Shown piece by piece: positions 1-9,798 of a stretch of DNA of 64,000 nucleotides (its first letter is position 1; each line of letters starts with the position of its first letter). Source of the DNA: Mangrovimicrobium sediminis (GTDB lineage Bacteria; Pseudomonadota; Gammaproteobacteria; Pseudomonadales; Halieaceae); the NCBI RefSeq assembly GCF_004745945.1, contig NZ_SRLE01000016.1, forward strand, positions 57,130-121,129. Direction: 5' to 3'. The position numbers and the translations under genes were made by a program. The notes beneath the pieces were generated by a model. That model was not told where the DNA came from and ran no database searches. It worked only from the letters and a program-made list of their open reading frames with translations.

Positions 1-247
1 GCACCAGGTAGGAAAAACGGGACGGGTGCAGCATGGCAGCCAGCTCCGCAGTGGGCTGTAGTGGGCGGAAGACGCCATTCGGCAGCAGGTAGCCCGGGTC
101 GCCATTGCCGCTGCTCATCCAGTATTCATCGACCAGCACCGAGCGAATGCCGAGTGCATCCATGGCGGCCAGGCAATGCTCTATACCACCCGGCCCGATA
201 TGCACCTGCGCATCAACGATATCAGGCACAATTGTGTCTTCGGTCAT
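1..247 (-). CDS. Amidohydrolase-family protein, N-terminal fragment (cut by window edge)
   Basis: The minus-strand frame opens with ATG at 247 and stays open to base 1, giving 82 N-terminal residues of a gene that continues off the left edge. Residues 8-20 read DIVDAQVHIGPGG, the metal-site strand that starts amidohydrolase-2 (TIM-barrel, metal-dependent hydrolase) proteins, followed by HCLAAMDALGIRSVLVDEYW, the usual first helix and second strand. Substrate cannot be judged because most metal ligands lie outside the window. It is divergent from the next gene, with a 195-base gap. The family call is inference from the N-terminal motif only. Confidence 0.6.
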   Translation of the reverse strand, partial: MTEDTIVPDIVDAQVHIGPGGIEHCLAAMDALGIRSVLVDEYWMSSGNGDPGYLLPNGVFRPLQPTAELAAMLHPSRFSYLV

Positions 248-442
248 TCTTATGTTTCCTGCCTTCGCGACCGCCACCAGTTTAGCGGGGAATCGTCGTA
301 CATGTCGCATGGCATGCCTGCCCGCAGCCACAGGCAAACGCGACTGACGCATGCCCACACCGACACCCATCCACGGTTTGTTATAGTGACCAACAAAAAC
401 CCACAGCGGAAAAACAAGAGACCACCACCAGGGGAGCGCAGC

Positions 443-1369
443 ATGCCAGCTGGAAAACAACGATTCATCCTCAAGGCCAGCGTCACATTCATTATCTTGG
501 TCGGACTGATCTCACTGGCCGGCATAAGCGTGAACGCAACCACCACCCGCTTCGGCAACATCGGCTGGGCTTTCTGGCTGCCGGGTCTGTTCCTGCTGAT
601 CGCCGGCATCGTCGCCACCTGGGGCAGTGCAACCAGCCTGCTTGACGCACGGGCTCTGCGCGCACACCGCGCAAACCCGCTGGACACGTTTAGCGACGGC
701 CAGACGCTGGCACTGACCGGGCAGGTTATCGTCGACGGGGACGTACCCACTGCTCCCTACAGCGGCACGCCCTGCGCTGCCTACAGCTACCAGGTCTCAG
801 GCCAGCGTCGCGGCGCCGGCTCGAGTTCCAGCGATTACCGGCAGCAACTGTGCCTGCTGGGTTACAGGCTGGCCAACGCGGCGCTGGATACAGGCGCAAG
901 GCGATTCCCACTGCTCGCGATTCCCGACGTGGATGACGAGTTTCGTGCCACCAGCCTGGGCGGCGAATGGGGCGACGCTGCCCTGGTCCACATCCGCAGC
1001 GCCGCCGAGGCATGGACCAGCAACAGCGAGGCCGAGGCGCGCGGTGCACTGGAGGACGCGCGCCGCAACACAATAGCACCGCAATCGGCAGACCTGTTCG
1101 TCGTCTCGACAGCGACCGGTGCGAACCAGATCAGTATCCTAGAAGACACGCTGCCGGTCGCTACCACGATCACCATTCTCGGCACCTACGCCAGCGGCAG
1201 TGAGGGGCTGGACGGGCGCCGTATCGGCGGGATGAAAGCTTTCCCGGGCGACATCGACGAACGCCTCCAGGTGCTCGACCTTGAGTGGCGCAAGGGCCTT
1301 AAAGTCGGCCTGCCCCTGCTGGCGGTCGGCCTCGCCCTGCTCACTCCGGCCTGGTGGTGGCCAGCCTAG
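443..1369 (+). CDS. Membrane protein of unknown function, weakly GIDE/BAM-domain-like
   Basis: Predicted 308 residues. The start at 443 is chosen over an upstream in-frame ATG because GGGGAG lies a few bases ahead and the protein then begins with a normal basic N-terminus. Two transmembrane helices fall at about residues 10-32 and 40-62, and a third forms the extreme C-terminus, which ends in a Trp-rich PAWWWPA. The 230-residue middle loop includes a stretch near residue 95 (LTGQVIVDG..., SGTPCAAYSY) that resembles the GIDE/BAM-type domain of membrane-anchored proteins with this topology. That resemblance is weak. No catalytic motif was recognised. The 3' end overlaps the convergent neighbour by 231 bases. 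Confidence 0.7.
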   Translation: MPAGKQRFILKASVTFIILVGLISLAGISVNATTTRFGNIGWAFWLPGLFLLIAGIVATWGSATSLLDARALRAHRANPLDTFSDGQTLALTGQVIVDGDVPTAPYSGTPCAAYSYQVSGQRRGAGSSSSDYRQQLCLLGYRLANAALDTGARRFPLLAIPDVDDEFRATSLGGEWGDAALVHIRSAAEAWTSNSEAEARGALEDARRNTIAPQSADLFVVSTATGANQISILEDTLPVATTITILGTYASGSEGLDGRRIGGMKAFPGDIDERLQVLDLEWRKGLKVGLPLLAVGLALLTPAWWWPA

Positions 1370-2020
1370 CGCCACGGCATCGCGCTTCAGGTTCCGGGCA
1401 TGCTCCCAGATGCCGGTGCGCTCCACCCCCTCGTACCAGTCCACGAACCTGCGCCGGTAGTCCTCCCAGGGCTGATCGAGATGCGACCTGGGGTCCTCAC
1501 TTAAACCGTAGGCCATACCCTCAATCCACCACTGCGGCTGCAGCAGGCAGTGCACGACCCCTAACTCCTGCACCTGCAACTGGTGGATCAATTCGTGACG
1601 AACGTAGTGCGCTTCCCAGGCCCTGGGGCTGAAGGCGCTGCCGGCGCCACCGAAGGTCACCGCGGAGCGCTCGCCCAGGCCAAAGGCCCGCGCGCAGTCC
1701 CAGGAACTGCAAAAAACGGTGCGCGGTAGAGCATCGAACGCTGCCAGTTCCTTCTCCACAAACTCGATAGCCTGCCCGCGCAGTGAGCGCGCTTCTTCCA
1801 GCCTGTCGAGTGAATCGACACACAGACCGTCTTCCATACACTGAACTCCCGCAAACGCGGGTGCCAGCAATCGCGCTGGTTTCACCACTATCCATGACGC
1901 GGCGGGGACAATCACCAGCAGGAGGAAACACGTCTTCAACAGCCGCACACACGGGCTGTATACCCTTGCCCACCCGCTTTTCAACGAATTCGTCACGTCG
2001 GTTTCCCGCCTGCCCGCCAT
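1139..2020 (-). CDS. Membrane-anchored gluzincin-like (peptidase MA-type) protein
   Basis: Predicted 293 residues from the ATG at 2020. A GTG at 1996 with GGGAAA ahead of it is an alternative start. A hydrophobic helix at about residues 29-46 suggests a signal anchor. HELIH at 142-146 is an HExxH zinc motif, and WWIEGMA at 164-170 supplies the downstream Glu expected of gluzincins, so a zinc peptidase or peptidase-like role is likely. The last 75 or so residues lie antisense to the coding 3' end of the convergent membrane-protein gene and look like accidental read-through sequence. The original C-terminus probably lay near 1370. Four or more Cys in the exported part suggest disulfides. Confidence 0.6.
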   Translation of the reverse strand: MAGRRETDVTNSLKSGWARVYSPCVRLLKTCFLLLVIVPAASWIVVKPARLLAPAFAGVQCMEDGLCVDSLDRLEEARSLRGQAIEFVEKELAAFDALPRTVFCSSWDCARAFGLGERSAVTFGGAGSAFSPRAWEAHYVRHELIHQLQVQELGVVHCLLQPQWWIEGMAYGLSEDPRSHLDQPWEDYRRRFVDWYEGVERTGIWEHARNLKRDAVALGWPPPGRSEQGEADRQQGQADFKALAPLKVEHLEAFVDVARESFHPADTAPVQPLTAAGVGAENGDRGSDRQRVF

Positions 2021-2242
2021 GCAAGTTTGTGCATCCGCAATTCCCGAGTACACGCTCTATGCTTCCGACCCGATTTCCGCCCAGGAGTTTTACCGCGTTA
2101 CCTTTCGCCAACCCATTCCGCTAACACCCACTCGGCTTTAGGTAAGTCCGCGTAATCGCGGCAGCGAATACCCTGAACTACCTTCCTGCGCACCGGCCAT
2201 CAGAGCCACCACATATTCGTGTCCGCAAGACAGGAGCTAGCA

Positions 2243-4483
2243 ATGGTTAATAAAAGGAATCCATCACCCAAGGGAACACTGCCCGTTACATTCGTCGGTC
2301 GCGAGGACGGCGAGGAGACGCCGTGTTTCGCCGCCTACCTGATCGATGACAATGGCCGACCGGTGAAGAAAATCGGCCAGTACAACGGCGAGGGCATCAG
2401 GCTCGATGTCGGCCGGGACGACGTCGTTGGCTTCGGTCCCGACGTCGAGGACCTTGGGTCGCTGTCGCGCAGCTCGCTCACGCAATACCGAGTGGCACAG
2501 TACGCCGAGAGCTGGAAAGCGCAGGGCATCGTGCTGCCGCGCCCGGTGTGGGAGCTGTTTTTCCTGCCGCTGGTATGTGTGACCGGCAGCGTGAAAAAGT
2601 GCAGCCCCTGGTTCTGGAAGGTCATCGACGACTTCCAGCTGCAACCGGTGGTGGCGGCGATCAACGAATTCAACATTCGCCCGATCAGCTACGACTTTCA
2701 GCCGCAACTGCACTTCCCGGTCACCTGCCAGACCATCTGCGATGGCGAGGTCGAGATCTACGAGCGCGAATGCTGCTGCCATGAGATCCTCATTCCGGAC
2801 CTGGTCTGGCGCCTGCGGGATATTCTCGAAGTGCTGCCGATTCCCATTCCGGACCCCATCCCGGACCCGATTCCCGACCCGTTCCCGGGGCCGATCAAGC
2901 GTCCGCTGCCGGGGCCGGACCCGCTGCCTGACTTCGACCTGGCCAGGGGCAAGTCGGTGGCGCGCGCGATCGAGAAAGCACCGGCCAGGCTCGACCTCAA
3001 CGCCGTGCCCCCGGAGCGCCTGCTGCGCGACTACCAGGCGCTGATCGCCATGCCCGAGGCAGAGGCGCAAAAATACGTGCATGCGCGTCCCTACCTGCTG
3101 GCGATCCACTGCCATTGCAGCGTGCGCAAGGTCGGCCAGGCGCCGATCCAGCCCGGCGGCACGTTCAGCTTCTGCTACCCGCTGTACCCGATCATCCTCT
3201 ACCCGTACCACCACTGCGTGCGCACCTATGCCTACGTGGTGAAGCAGGTGATCAACGGGGTCTCCACCGTGGTCTACGACGGACTCGCCGCCAACGAGTA
3301 CTTCGCCGCGGGTGAGCCGGCCGAGATCCATACCTACAACTCCAAGGCGCGCACCTGTACCGATGGTCCCGGCGAACCGCCCCCCGGCGGCGACCTGCCC
3401 TTTGTCATGCTCGAGCACGTCGGCCAGTACGGCACCTTCCACCACAACTTCCCGGTACAGACCGGCGTCTCGCAACTGGCGGCGCTGGATGCCAACGACG
3501 GTACCTACACCACGGGTTATGCGCCGGACTGCCCCTGGGGCGGCGCGCTGGGCCTGCGCCTGTGGGTATCACCGGAACTACAGGGCGTGGTCGAGTACTA
3601 CCGCATCAAGGCTGTACCGGTGAACGACGCCGGCCAGCCGGTCGGTGCACCTGAAGTGCTGGACGACCCTGTGAGCTGGAGCAAGCTGGTCACCCTGCCC
3701 GGCGGCGATATCGTCGCGGCATCGGAAGCGCTGGGACCGGTGCCGCCGGTGGGCGGCGAGAGCGGCCTGTACCGCGTGCCCTACTGGAGCTCGCCGGACC
3801 ACCGCTACCTCTCCGGGCAGTACCACCAGGTCTGGTATACCGACCGCGACTTCGATAGCGGCAAGCACATGCTGATCGTGGAAGTGTTCGACGCCGGCGG
3901 CAACCAGTTGAAGCCCAATGGCGCAGCTGGCCCCGGCAACAACGCCAACTTCCAGTTCCGCCGCTGGGTGTCCGCCGCGAATACCGACCCGGTGCCGTTT
4001 GCGGACCTCGCCCACGCGTTCTGGTTGGACAACATCCCGGTCTCCGGCGACATCGTCGACCTGCGCCTGAACGGCGCGCCGAACACCGCCGAGTGCCAGT
4101 TCCTCACCGGCACATCCACCAGCACCTTCTCGATCGGTTTTCGCGCATACCACGTCAATGGCGTGGAGCATGCGGGGGATGGCGACGACAACTCCTTCAT
4201 GCGCCGCTACAGCATCAGCTGGCAACGCGGCCTGAACGGGAGTTCGGGGAGCCTCGGTTTCGCACCGGGCGTGGCGCCGGCCAGTGATCACACCGACGTC
4301 GGTGAAACCGGCGGACCGGTGGCTTCCGGCACGCAGACCTTCGGCACCATGCTCGGCGGCAAGCCCAAGTGCACGTTCAGCGTACACCTGCACGTGCAGG
4401 CGAAGCACTTTACCGGCAAGAGCCGCATCCAGGGCTACGACTACCACGAGACGGCGTCGTTTGCGCTCGAGCAGGGAGTCTGA
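2243..4483 (+). CDS. Large Cys-rich hypothetical protein with a proline-aspartate repeat hinge
   Basis: Predicted 746 residues. ATG at 2243 follows GGAG by a normal spacing. No signal peptide or membrane helix is evident. Residues 1-195 form one region ending in a Cys cluster (YERECCCHE). Residues about 200-232 are a low-complexity hinge of repeated PIPDPIPD units followed by GPIKRPLPGPDPLPD. The remaining 510 residues contain more Cys-x-Cys (HCHCSVRK) and beta-rich segments. The family was not recognised and no enzymatic motif was seen. The layout of a compact domain, a stiff Pro/Asp linker and a beta-rich region would suit a surface or particle-forming structural protein, but that is speculation. 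It stands alone, with unrelated genes on both sides. Confidence 0.75.
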   Translation: MVNKRNPSPKGTLPVTFVGREDGEETPCFAAYLIDDNGRPVKKIGQYNGEGIRLDVGRDDVVGFGPDVEDLGSLSRSSLTQYRVAQYAESWKAQGIVLPRPVWELFFLPLVCVTGSVKKCSPWFWKVIDDFQLQPVVAAINEFNIRPISYDFQPQLHFPVTCQTICDGEVEIYERECCCHEILIPDLVWRLRDILEVLPIPIPDPIPDPIPDPFPGPIKRPLPGPDPLPDFDLARGKSVARAIEKAPARLDLNAVPPERLLRDYQALIAMPEAEAQKYVHARPYLLAIHCHCSVRKVGQAPIQPGGTFSFCYPLYPIILYPYHHCVRTYAYVVKQVINGVSTVVYDGLAANEYFAAGEPAEIHTYNSKARTCTDGPGEPPPGGDLPFVMLEHVGQYGTFHHNFPVQTGVSQLAALDANDGTYTTGYAPDCPWGGALGLRLWVSPELQGVVEYYRIKAVPVNDAGQPVGAPEVLDDPVSWSKLVTLPGGDIVAASEALGPVPPVGGESGLYRVPYWSSPDHRYLSGQYHQVWYTDRDFDSGKHMLIVEVFDAGGNQLKPNGAAGPGNNANFQFRRWVSAANTDPVPFADLAHAFWLDNIPVSGDIVDLRLNGAPNTAECQFLTGTSTSTFSIGFRAYHVNGVEHAGDGDDNSFMRRYSISWQRGLNGSSGSLGFAPGVAPASDHTDVGETGGPVASGTQTFGTMLGGKPKCTFSVHLHVQAKHFTGKSRIQGYDYHETASFALEQGV

Positions 4484-4523
4484 GTCAGCCTGCCCGAACC
4501 GGCTATTAGTCGGGGGACCTATA

Positions 4524-4545
4524 CGCGCGGCGGAATAGCCGCGCG
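4524..4545. terminator. GC-rich hairpin between convergent genes
   Basis: An 8-bp perfect stem (CGCGCGGC pairing with GCCGCGCG) with a 6-base loop lies between the convergent Cys-rich protein gene and the TonB receptor gene. There is no T-tract on either strand, so intrinsic termination is only possible, not shown. Confidence 0.35.
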
Positions 4546-4599
4546 ACATCTAAAAAACCGGTCGGCGGGCCAGACCACAGCGCTGGGCCCGCCGCCGGC

Positions 4600-6771
4600 T
4601 CAAAACTCGAATTCCACGCGCGCGCCGAATGTACGCGGCGCGGCATAGGACACACCGTTGGCAAAGTTGGTTTGCAGCAGGCTTTGCAGTACATCCTCAT
4701 CCGTCAGGTTGCGCCCCCACAGCACCAGGCTGAGGCCTGCGGCCGCAGACGGCGACCAGGACAGCTCGGCGTCGAGCATCGAGTAAGCGTCCTGCGTGAC
4801 ATGCTCGCTGAACTCAAGATTGAAGCCATCGTTGTAATACCAGGAGGCGAAAGCGCCGAAGGTGCCGATGGAAGTATCTACGCGGTAGTCAGCGTTTATG
4901 AAGCCTGTGATCTTCGGTGCCCGCACCATCTCCACGCCGCTGGCGTCGATGTTCACGCTCTCGTTCGGTGTGGCGAAGTTGGCCGGATTCCAGACGTAAC
5001 TGCCCGCCGAGGGAAAGTCGTCGTACTCGGCATCCAGCAGCGACACCCCCGTGGCGAGCGTAAGCCCCTCGCTGGCCTGCCAGGTGGCGTTGAACTCGGC
5101 GCCCGTGATCTGCGCTGAAGCGGCGTTCTGGTAGACGTAGTTGGGCGCCTCGTAGCGCGCCACTTGCAGGTCGTTGTAGTCGTAGTAGTACAGCGCCGCG
5201 CTGGCGGAAACGCGTTCACCCAGGTTGCCCTTGAAGCCGATCTCGTAGGCGTCCAGTTCCTCCGGGTCTGCCGGCGGATTCTGGCCGGAGAGAATGCCGC
5301 TCTTGAAGCCCTGGCTGTAGGTGGCGTACAGGTTGGCGTCGTCGGACAGCGCATAACGCAGCGACACCCGCGGCGTGAACTTGCTGAAGGTCTCGGGGCT
5401 GTAAGGCGACTCCACGATCTCCTTGTCCGGGATGAAGGGGTTGGGATTGGTCTTGGAGATTTGCTCTTCTTCGCTGTAGCGGCCGCCGAAGATCACCTGC
5501 ATGGCGTCGCTGATATCGTAGGTGGCCTCCGCGTAGACTGCATAGATCTCCTTGTCGACCCCGCCCCAGGAGTAGTTGTAGAACACCGTCGGCGCGGAGG
5601 GTGCCGGCGCCAGGATGGGCGGACTCTGGATGCGGAACACGTTGGGCGTGAATTCGTCCGACGAATCGAGGTAGAACAGGCCGCCGGAGAACAGCCAGTC
5701 GCCCATTTGCTCCGAGGTGAAGTTCAGTTCCTGGACGAAGGTTTCCTGCGCCTGGTTGACCGACACATCCACAAAGTGCGCAGGCCCGTAGTCCACGTCG
5801 ACCAGCAGGTGCGCCTCGTTGTCGGTCCACGCCGTCGTGCTTTGCAGCTTGCCGAAAGGCAGCTCGAAGTTCACCTGCAGGCTGACGCCGTCGGAATCCA
5901 TTTCGGTGTCCGGGGTGAAGCTGGTGGCAATCTCGTCCACGTCGGGGTAGGCCGCCGTCGGGTAGACGAGGTAATCGAAAGATTCGCGCTGGTAGGCGCG
6001 ACCGGCATAGGCGGCGCTGTCCTTGCGCTCGCTGGTGTAGGCGGTGAGCAGGAGTTCGATGTTGTCTGTCGCCTCGAACAGCAGCTTGCCGCGTACCAAC
6101 TGTGAACGCAGGCCCTTGTCCTGGCCACCATAGACCAGGTCGTCGCGAAACCCATCGCGCTCCTGTACCGCCACTGCCAGGCTGCCTGCCAGGCGGTCGG
6201 TGAGCGGGCCGGACACATAGCCCCGCGCGTCTACCGCATCGTAGTTGCCATAGCTCAGGCTCAACCTGCCGGTCATCTCGTCCAGGGAGGGCGAGACGGT
6301 CGAAACGATGATGGCGCCGCCGGTAGCGTTCTGACCGTAGAGTGTGCCCTGCGGGCCTTTCAGCACCTGGACAGATTGCACATCCGGCAGATCCATCAAC
6401 TGGCCGATCTGGCTCGCGATATAGACGCCATCGAGGTACATGGCGACGTTCGAGCTGTCACCGGCATTGGAACCCTGGGAGGACACCCCGCGAATCGCCG
6501 GCTGCAGGTAGCCGCCGTTGAAGGTGAGTTGTACGCCCGGCGTGATCCGCGCGAGGTCCGCCGTTGAGTTCACCCCCGAACGCAAGAGGTCTTCCGCATC
6601 CAGCGCGGTGATCGAGATCGGCACGTCCACCAGCCGCTCCTGCCGGCGCTGTGCGGTAACCACCACGTTTTCCAACACCATGGGGCCGGCGCTGGCTGGC
6701 GCCTGCCCCCAGCCGGGGTTGGCGAGCCCTGCAAGGCCCAGGCAGGCCAGGGGGATATGCATTCTCTTCAT
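4600..6771 (-). CDS. TonB-dependent outer-membrane receptor
   Basis: Predicted 723 residues. The start at 6771 is set by AAGGA eight bases upstream and by the signal peptide that follows (MKRMHIPLACLGLAGLANPGWGQ). A plug domain begins at ENVVVTAQRRQERLVDVPIS and contains the typical IRGVSSQG, LDGVYI and QVLKGPQGTLYGQNATGGAI blocks. The rest is a 22-strand-type barrel ending EFEF, with the terminal Phe used for BAM-dependent insertion. It imports a ligand using TonB energy. The sequence is of the sphingomonad/OM60 type that lacks siderophore-specific hallmarks, so the substrate is unknown. No TonB, ExbBD or permease gene is adjacent. Confidence 0.92.
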   Translation of the reverse strand: MKRMHIPLACLGLAGLANPGWGQAPASAGPMVLENVVVTAQRRQERLVDVPISITALDAEDLLRSGVNSTADLARITPGVQLTFNGGYLQPAIRGVSSQGSNAGDSSNVAMYLDGVYIASQIGQLMDLPDVQSVQVLKGPQGTLYGQNATGGAIIVSTVSPSLDEMTGRLSLSYGNYDAVDARGYVSGPLTDRLAGSLAVAVQERDGFRDDLVYGGQDKGLRSQLVRGKLLFEATDNIELLLTAYTSERKDSAAYAGRAYQRESFDYLVYPTAAYPDVDEIATSFTPDTEMDSDGVSLQVNFELPFGKLQSTTAWTDNEAHLLVDVDYGPAHFVDVSVNQAQETFVQELNFTSEQMGDWLFSGGLFYLDSSDEFTPNVFRIQSPPILAPAPSAPTVFYNYSWGGVDKEIYAVYAEATYDISDAMQVIFGGRYSEEEQISKTNPNPFIPDKEIVESPYSPETFSKFTPRVSLRYALSDDANLYATYSQGFKSGILSGQNPPADPEELDAYEIGFKGNLGERVSASAALYYYDYNDLQVARYEAPNYVYQNAASAQITGAEFNATWQASEGLTLATGVSLLDAEYDDFPSAGSYVWNPANFATPNESVNIDASGVEMVRAPKITGFINADYRVDTSIGTFGAFASWYYNDGFNLEFSEHVTQDAYSMLDAELSWSPSAAAGLSLVLWGRNLTDEDVLQSLLQTNFANGVSYAAPRTFGARVEFEF

Positions 6772-7118
6772 CAGTTGATTCCTTATTGTTGTTGTCTCGG
6801 CACTGGCCTGCCGAGGGGACGGCGTCAGCAGGCAGGCTTCGGACAAGCACCCGTCCGGGACATCACCGGGGCGCGCCATTAACAAAACGCAGCTTTGTTA
6901 TAATTGACTATTTATCAGCTATTGACATGGAATTCAACTAAAGACCGTTTTCTCACAAGGTTCATTTTCGTGAGGAACTAAGAAATACTGACTTTATGTC
7001 ATTTATTTTGACAAGAAAGCCCACACAGCGAAAAACGCCAGCCGGACGGCTGGCGTAGCGACAGCGCGCGGGGAGCGGGTGTCCTACCCGGCACTCACTC
7101 CAAATTTTACCCCGCCCC
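6772..7118. other. Intergenic region upstream of TonB receptor, downstream of phosphoketolase
   Basis: No gene is seen. The stretch 6885-7015 is AT-rich and should hold the receptor promoter, but no convincing -35/-10 pair was found. A phosphoketolase terminator hairpin lies at 7031-7056. A weak AACAAA...TTTGTT inverted repeat at about 6891-6909 could be an operator. Confidence 0.5.
7031..7056 (-). terminator. Rho-independent terminator of the phosphoketolase gene
   Basis: On the minus strand a 9-bp GC-rich stem (ACGCCAGCC with GGCTGGCGT, 4-base loop) is followed directly by TTTTT. It sits about 60 bases past the phosphoketolase stop codon, with the orientation and spacing expected of an intrinsic terminator. 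Confidence 0.85.
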
Positions 7119-9524
7119 TCACCCCGGCCAGGTCCAGTCGCGCACCTCGGGCAGGTCGATGCCGTGCTGGTAGGCGTAGGCGCGACACTCGCTCTGCAGG
7201 TCGCGCATCTTCTCCTTTACGTGGGCGCCGGCAACCTTCAGGTGGGGCACGCGGTTGATCACGTCGATCACCAGGCTGAAACGGTCGATCTCGTTGTTGA
7301 TGGCCAGTTCCAGCGGCGTGTTGATGTTGCCTTTTTCCTTGTAGCCGCGCACATGCAGTTGGCCGTGATTCGTGCGCCGGTAGGCCAGGCGGTGGATCAA
7401 CCAGGGGTAGCCGTGGAAGTTGAAGATAATCGGCTTGTCCAGGGTGAACAGGGAATCGAAATCCCGGTCCGACAGGCCCTGCGGGTGCTCGCCTTCCGGC
7501 TGCAGGCTGAACAGGTTGATGACGTTGATGAAGCGCACCTTGAGGTCCGGGAAGTGCTCGCGCAGCATCGCCGTCGCCGCCAGCGCCTCCTGGGTGGGAA
7601 TGTCGCCGCAGCCGACCATCACCACGTCCGGTTCGCAGCCCTGGTCGTTGCTGGCCCAGTCCCAGATGCCCACGCCCTTGGCGCAGTGTTTGATCGCCGC
7701 GTCCATGTTTAGGTACTGGAGGTGCTGCTGCTTGTCGGAGACGATGACGTTGATGTTGTTGCGGCTGCGCAGGCAGCGGTCCGCGGTGACCAGCAGGCAA
7801 TTGGCGTCCGGCGGCAGGTAGATGCGCGTGACCTCCGGGTTCTTGTTGACCACCACGTCGAGGAAGCCCGGGTCCTGGTGAGTGAAGCCGTTGTGGTCCT
7901 GCCGCCATACCGTGGAGGTAATCAGCATATTGAGCGAGGCGATGGGGGCGCGCCAGGGAATCTCGTTGCAGATCGCCAGCCACTTGGCGTGCTGGTTGTA
8001 CATGGAATCGATGACGTGGACGAAGGCTTCGTAGGTGGAGAAAAAGCCGTGTCGGCCGGTGAGGATGTAGCCCTCGTACCAGCCTTCGAGGGTGTGCTCG
8101 GACAACATTTCCATGACCCGCCCGTCGGGGGAAAGCTCCCCGCCCAGGTCGTCCTCGGGCAGGTAGTCCGCCAGCCACAGCTTCCTGCTCGCCGCGTAGA
8201 TGGCGTCCAGTTTGTTCGAGGTGTTTTCGTCCGGGCCGAACACGCGGAAGTTCTCGCCGTTGCGCGCCATGACCTCGCGCAGCAGTTCTCCCAGCGGACG
8301 GGTATTCCAGGCCTTGTGTGCGGCCGCTTGCGCGACATCCACCGCGTACTCGCGGAAGTCCGGCATGCGCAGGTCGCGGCGTAGCAATCCGCCATTGGCC
8401 GCGGGGTTGGAACCCATGCGCAGGTTGCCCTGGGGAGACAGCGCACGCAGTTGCTCGACCAGCCTGCCATCGTCGTCGAACAGGGTCTCGGGCCGGTAAC
8501 TGCGCAGCCAGGCTTCCAGCTGCTGCAGGTGCTCGGGGTTTTCGCGCACGCCGGCCAGCGGCACCTGGTGGGCGCGCCAGGTGCCCGCCACCGGGTTGCC
8601 GCCCACCTCGGCCGGGCCGGTCCAGCCCTTGGGCGAGCGCAGCACGATCATCGGCCAGCGCGCCCTGCTCACCGGCTCGCTGCCGCTGCGCGCCTGGGCC
8701 TGGATCTCGTGGATGCGTGCGACGCAGGCGTCCAGGGTGGCGGCCATGGCCCGATGCATGTGCTGCGGGTCGTCGCCCTCGACGAAATACGGCGTCCAGC
8801 CGTAGCCGCGGAACAGTTGCTCGAGTTCCTCGTGGGAGATGCGCGAGAGTATCGTCGGGTTGTTGATCTTGTAGCCGTTCAGGTGAAGGATCGGCAGCAC
8901 CGCGCCGTCGCGCGCCGGGTTGAGGAATTTGTTCGAGTGCCAGGCCGTCGCCAGCGGTCCGGTTTCGGATTCGCCGTCGCCCACCGCGACCGCCACCAGC
9001 AGGTCCGGGTTGTCGAAGGCCGCGCCGAAGGCGTGGGAGATGCTGTAGCCCAGTTCACCGCCCTCGTGGATCGAGCCGGGGGTTTCCGGGGTGCAATGGC
9101 TGCCGATGCCGCCGGGGAAGGAGAACTGCTTGAAGAAGCGGCGCATGCCCTCCTCGTCCTCGCTCTTGTCCGGGTACACCTCGGAGTAGGTGCCCTCCAG
9201 GTACAGCGGCGCCAGCACCCCCGGTGCGCCGTGCCCGGGGCCGGCGAGGAAGATCGCCTGTTGCCCGAGCTTGCGAATGATGCGGTTCAGGTGCACGTAC
9301 ATGAACGAGAGCCCGGGGCTGGCGCCCCAGTGGCCGAGCAGGCGCTGCTTGATGTGTTCCGGCGCGAGCGGTTCCTTCAGCAGCGGGTTGTCGATCAGGT
9401 AGATCATTCCCGCCGCGAGGTAATTGCAGGCGCGCCAGTAGGCGTCGAGTTGTTCCAGTTCCGCGGCGTCCAACGGGTGTTCCGTGGATGGGATGGCAGA
9501 TGGTGCTATCGAAATTTGGTTCAT
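7119..9524 (-). CDS. xfp: Xylulose-5-phosphate/fructose-6-phosphate phosphoketolase
   Basis: Predicted 801 residues, full length for the family. It is a cytoplasmic thiamine-diphosphate enzyme that cleaves xylulose 5-phosphate (and often fructose 6-phosphate) with phosphate to acetyl phosphate plus glyceraldehyde 3-phosphate or erythrose 4-phosphate. Signature blocks are GHWGASPG at 64-71, GPGHGAPG at 95-102, [14 protein letters not shown] from residue 154 and [12 protein letters not shown] at 182-193, which carries the ThDP/Mg-binding GDGE. AGGAGG lies 11 bases ahead of ATG 9524. The gene stands alone. No acetate kinase or phosphotransacetylase neighbour is in the window, so acetyl phosphate would be used by enzymes encoded elsewhere. 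Confidence 0.96.
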   Translation of the reverse strand: MNQISIAPSAIPSTEHPLDAAELEQLDAYWRACNYLAAGMIYLIDNPLLKEPLAPEHIKQRLLGHWGASPGLSFMYVHLNRIIRKLGQQAIFLAGPGHGAPGVLAPLYLEGTYSEVYPDKSEDEEGMRRFFKQFSFPGGIGSHCTPETPGSIHEGGELGYSISHAFGAAFDNPDLLVAVAVGDGESETGPLATAWHSNKFLNPARDGAVLPILHLNGYKINNPTILSRISHEELEQLFRGYGWTPYFVEGDDPQHMHRAMAATLDACVARIHEIQAQARSGSEPVSRARWPMIVLRSPKGWTGPAEVGGNPVAGTWRAHQVPLAGVRENPEHLQQLEAWLRSYRPETLFDDDGRLVEQLRALSPQGNLRMGSNPAANGGLLRRDLRMPDFREYAVDVAQAAAHKAWNTRPLGELLREVMARNGENFRVFGPDENTSNKLDAIYAASRKLWLADYLPEDDLGGELSPDGRVMEMLSEHTLEGWYEGYILTGRHGFFSTYEAFVHVIDSMYNQHAKWLAICNEIPWRAPIASLNMLITSTVWRQDHNGFTHQDPGFLDVVVNKNPEVTRIYLPPDANCLLVTADRCLRSRNNINVIVSDKQQHLQYLNMDAAIKHCAKGVGIWDWASNDQGCEPDVVMVGCGDIPTQEALAATAMLREHFPDLKVRFINVINLFSLQPEGEHPQGLSDRDFDSLFTLDKPIIFNFHGYPWLIHRLAYRRTNHGQLHVRGYKEKGNINTPLELAINNEIDRFSLVIDVINRVPHLKVAGAHVKEKMRDLQSECRAYAYQHGIDLPEVRDWTWPG

Positions 9525-9707
9525 GCGCAGTGGCTCCTCCTTTGGCGATACAGCGACAAGGGCGAACGGGAGCGGGGCATCATCAAATTATTGTTGGGAA
9601 TGGCGGCCGGCATCGGCCAGACAGGCATCAACGGGCAATCACAACCGGAGACCCCTGCCTGACCCAGCTTAACAAAAAGTAGCCGCAGAAACCGGGCTCA
9701 GCCCAAG

Positions 9708-9797
9708 AAAGTGGGGTCAGATACGACTTTAAATGATGCGCCTGTCACCGATTGCAGCAAACGGCACATCATTTAAAGGCGTATCTGACCCCACTTT
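9708..9797. repeat. 31-bp inverted repeat (GGGGTCAGA-type palindromic element)
   Basis: Arms at 9708-9738 and 9767-9797 match at 30 of 31 positions around a 28-base loop. Each outer end carries AAAGTGGGGTCAGATACG. The right arm ends one base before the stop codon of the PiuC-like gene. The GGGGTCAGA core recurs in a different palindrome at 21953-21978. Such elements are typical of REP-like repeats mobilised by REP-associated tyrosine (IS200-like) transposases, none of which is encoded in this window. It could also terminate transcription. Confidence 0.85.
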
Positions 9798-9798
9798 T

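Noticed and set aside
6885..6960. Promoter for the TonB receptor in the AT-rich patch
   Set aside because: Several -10-like hexamers exist but none has a convincing -35 at the right distance, so no promoter was entered.
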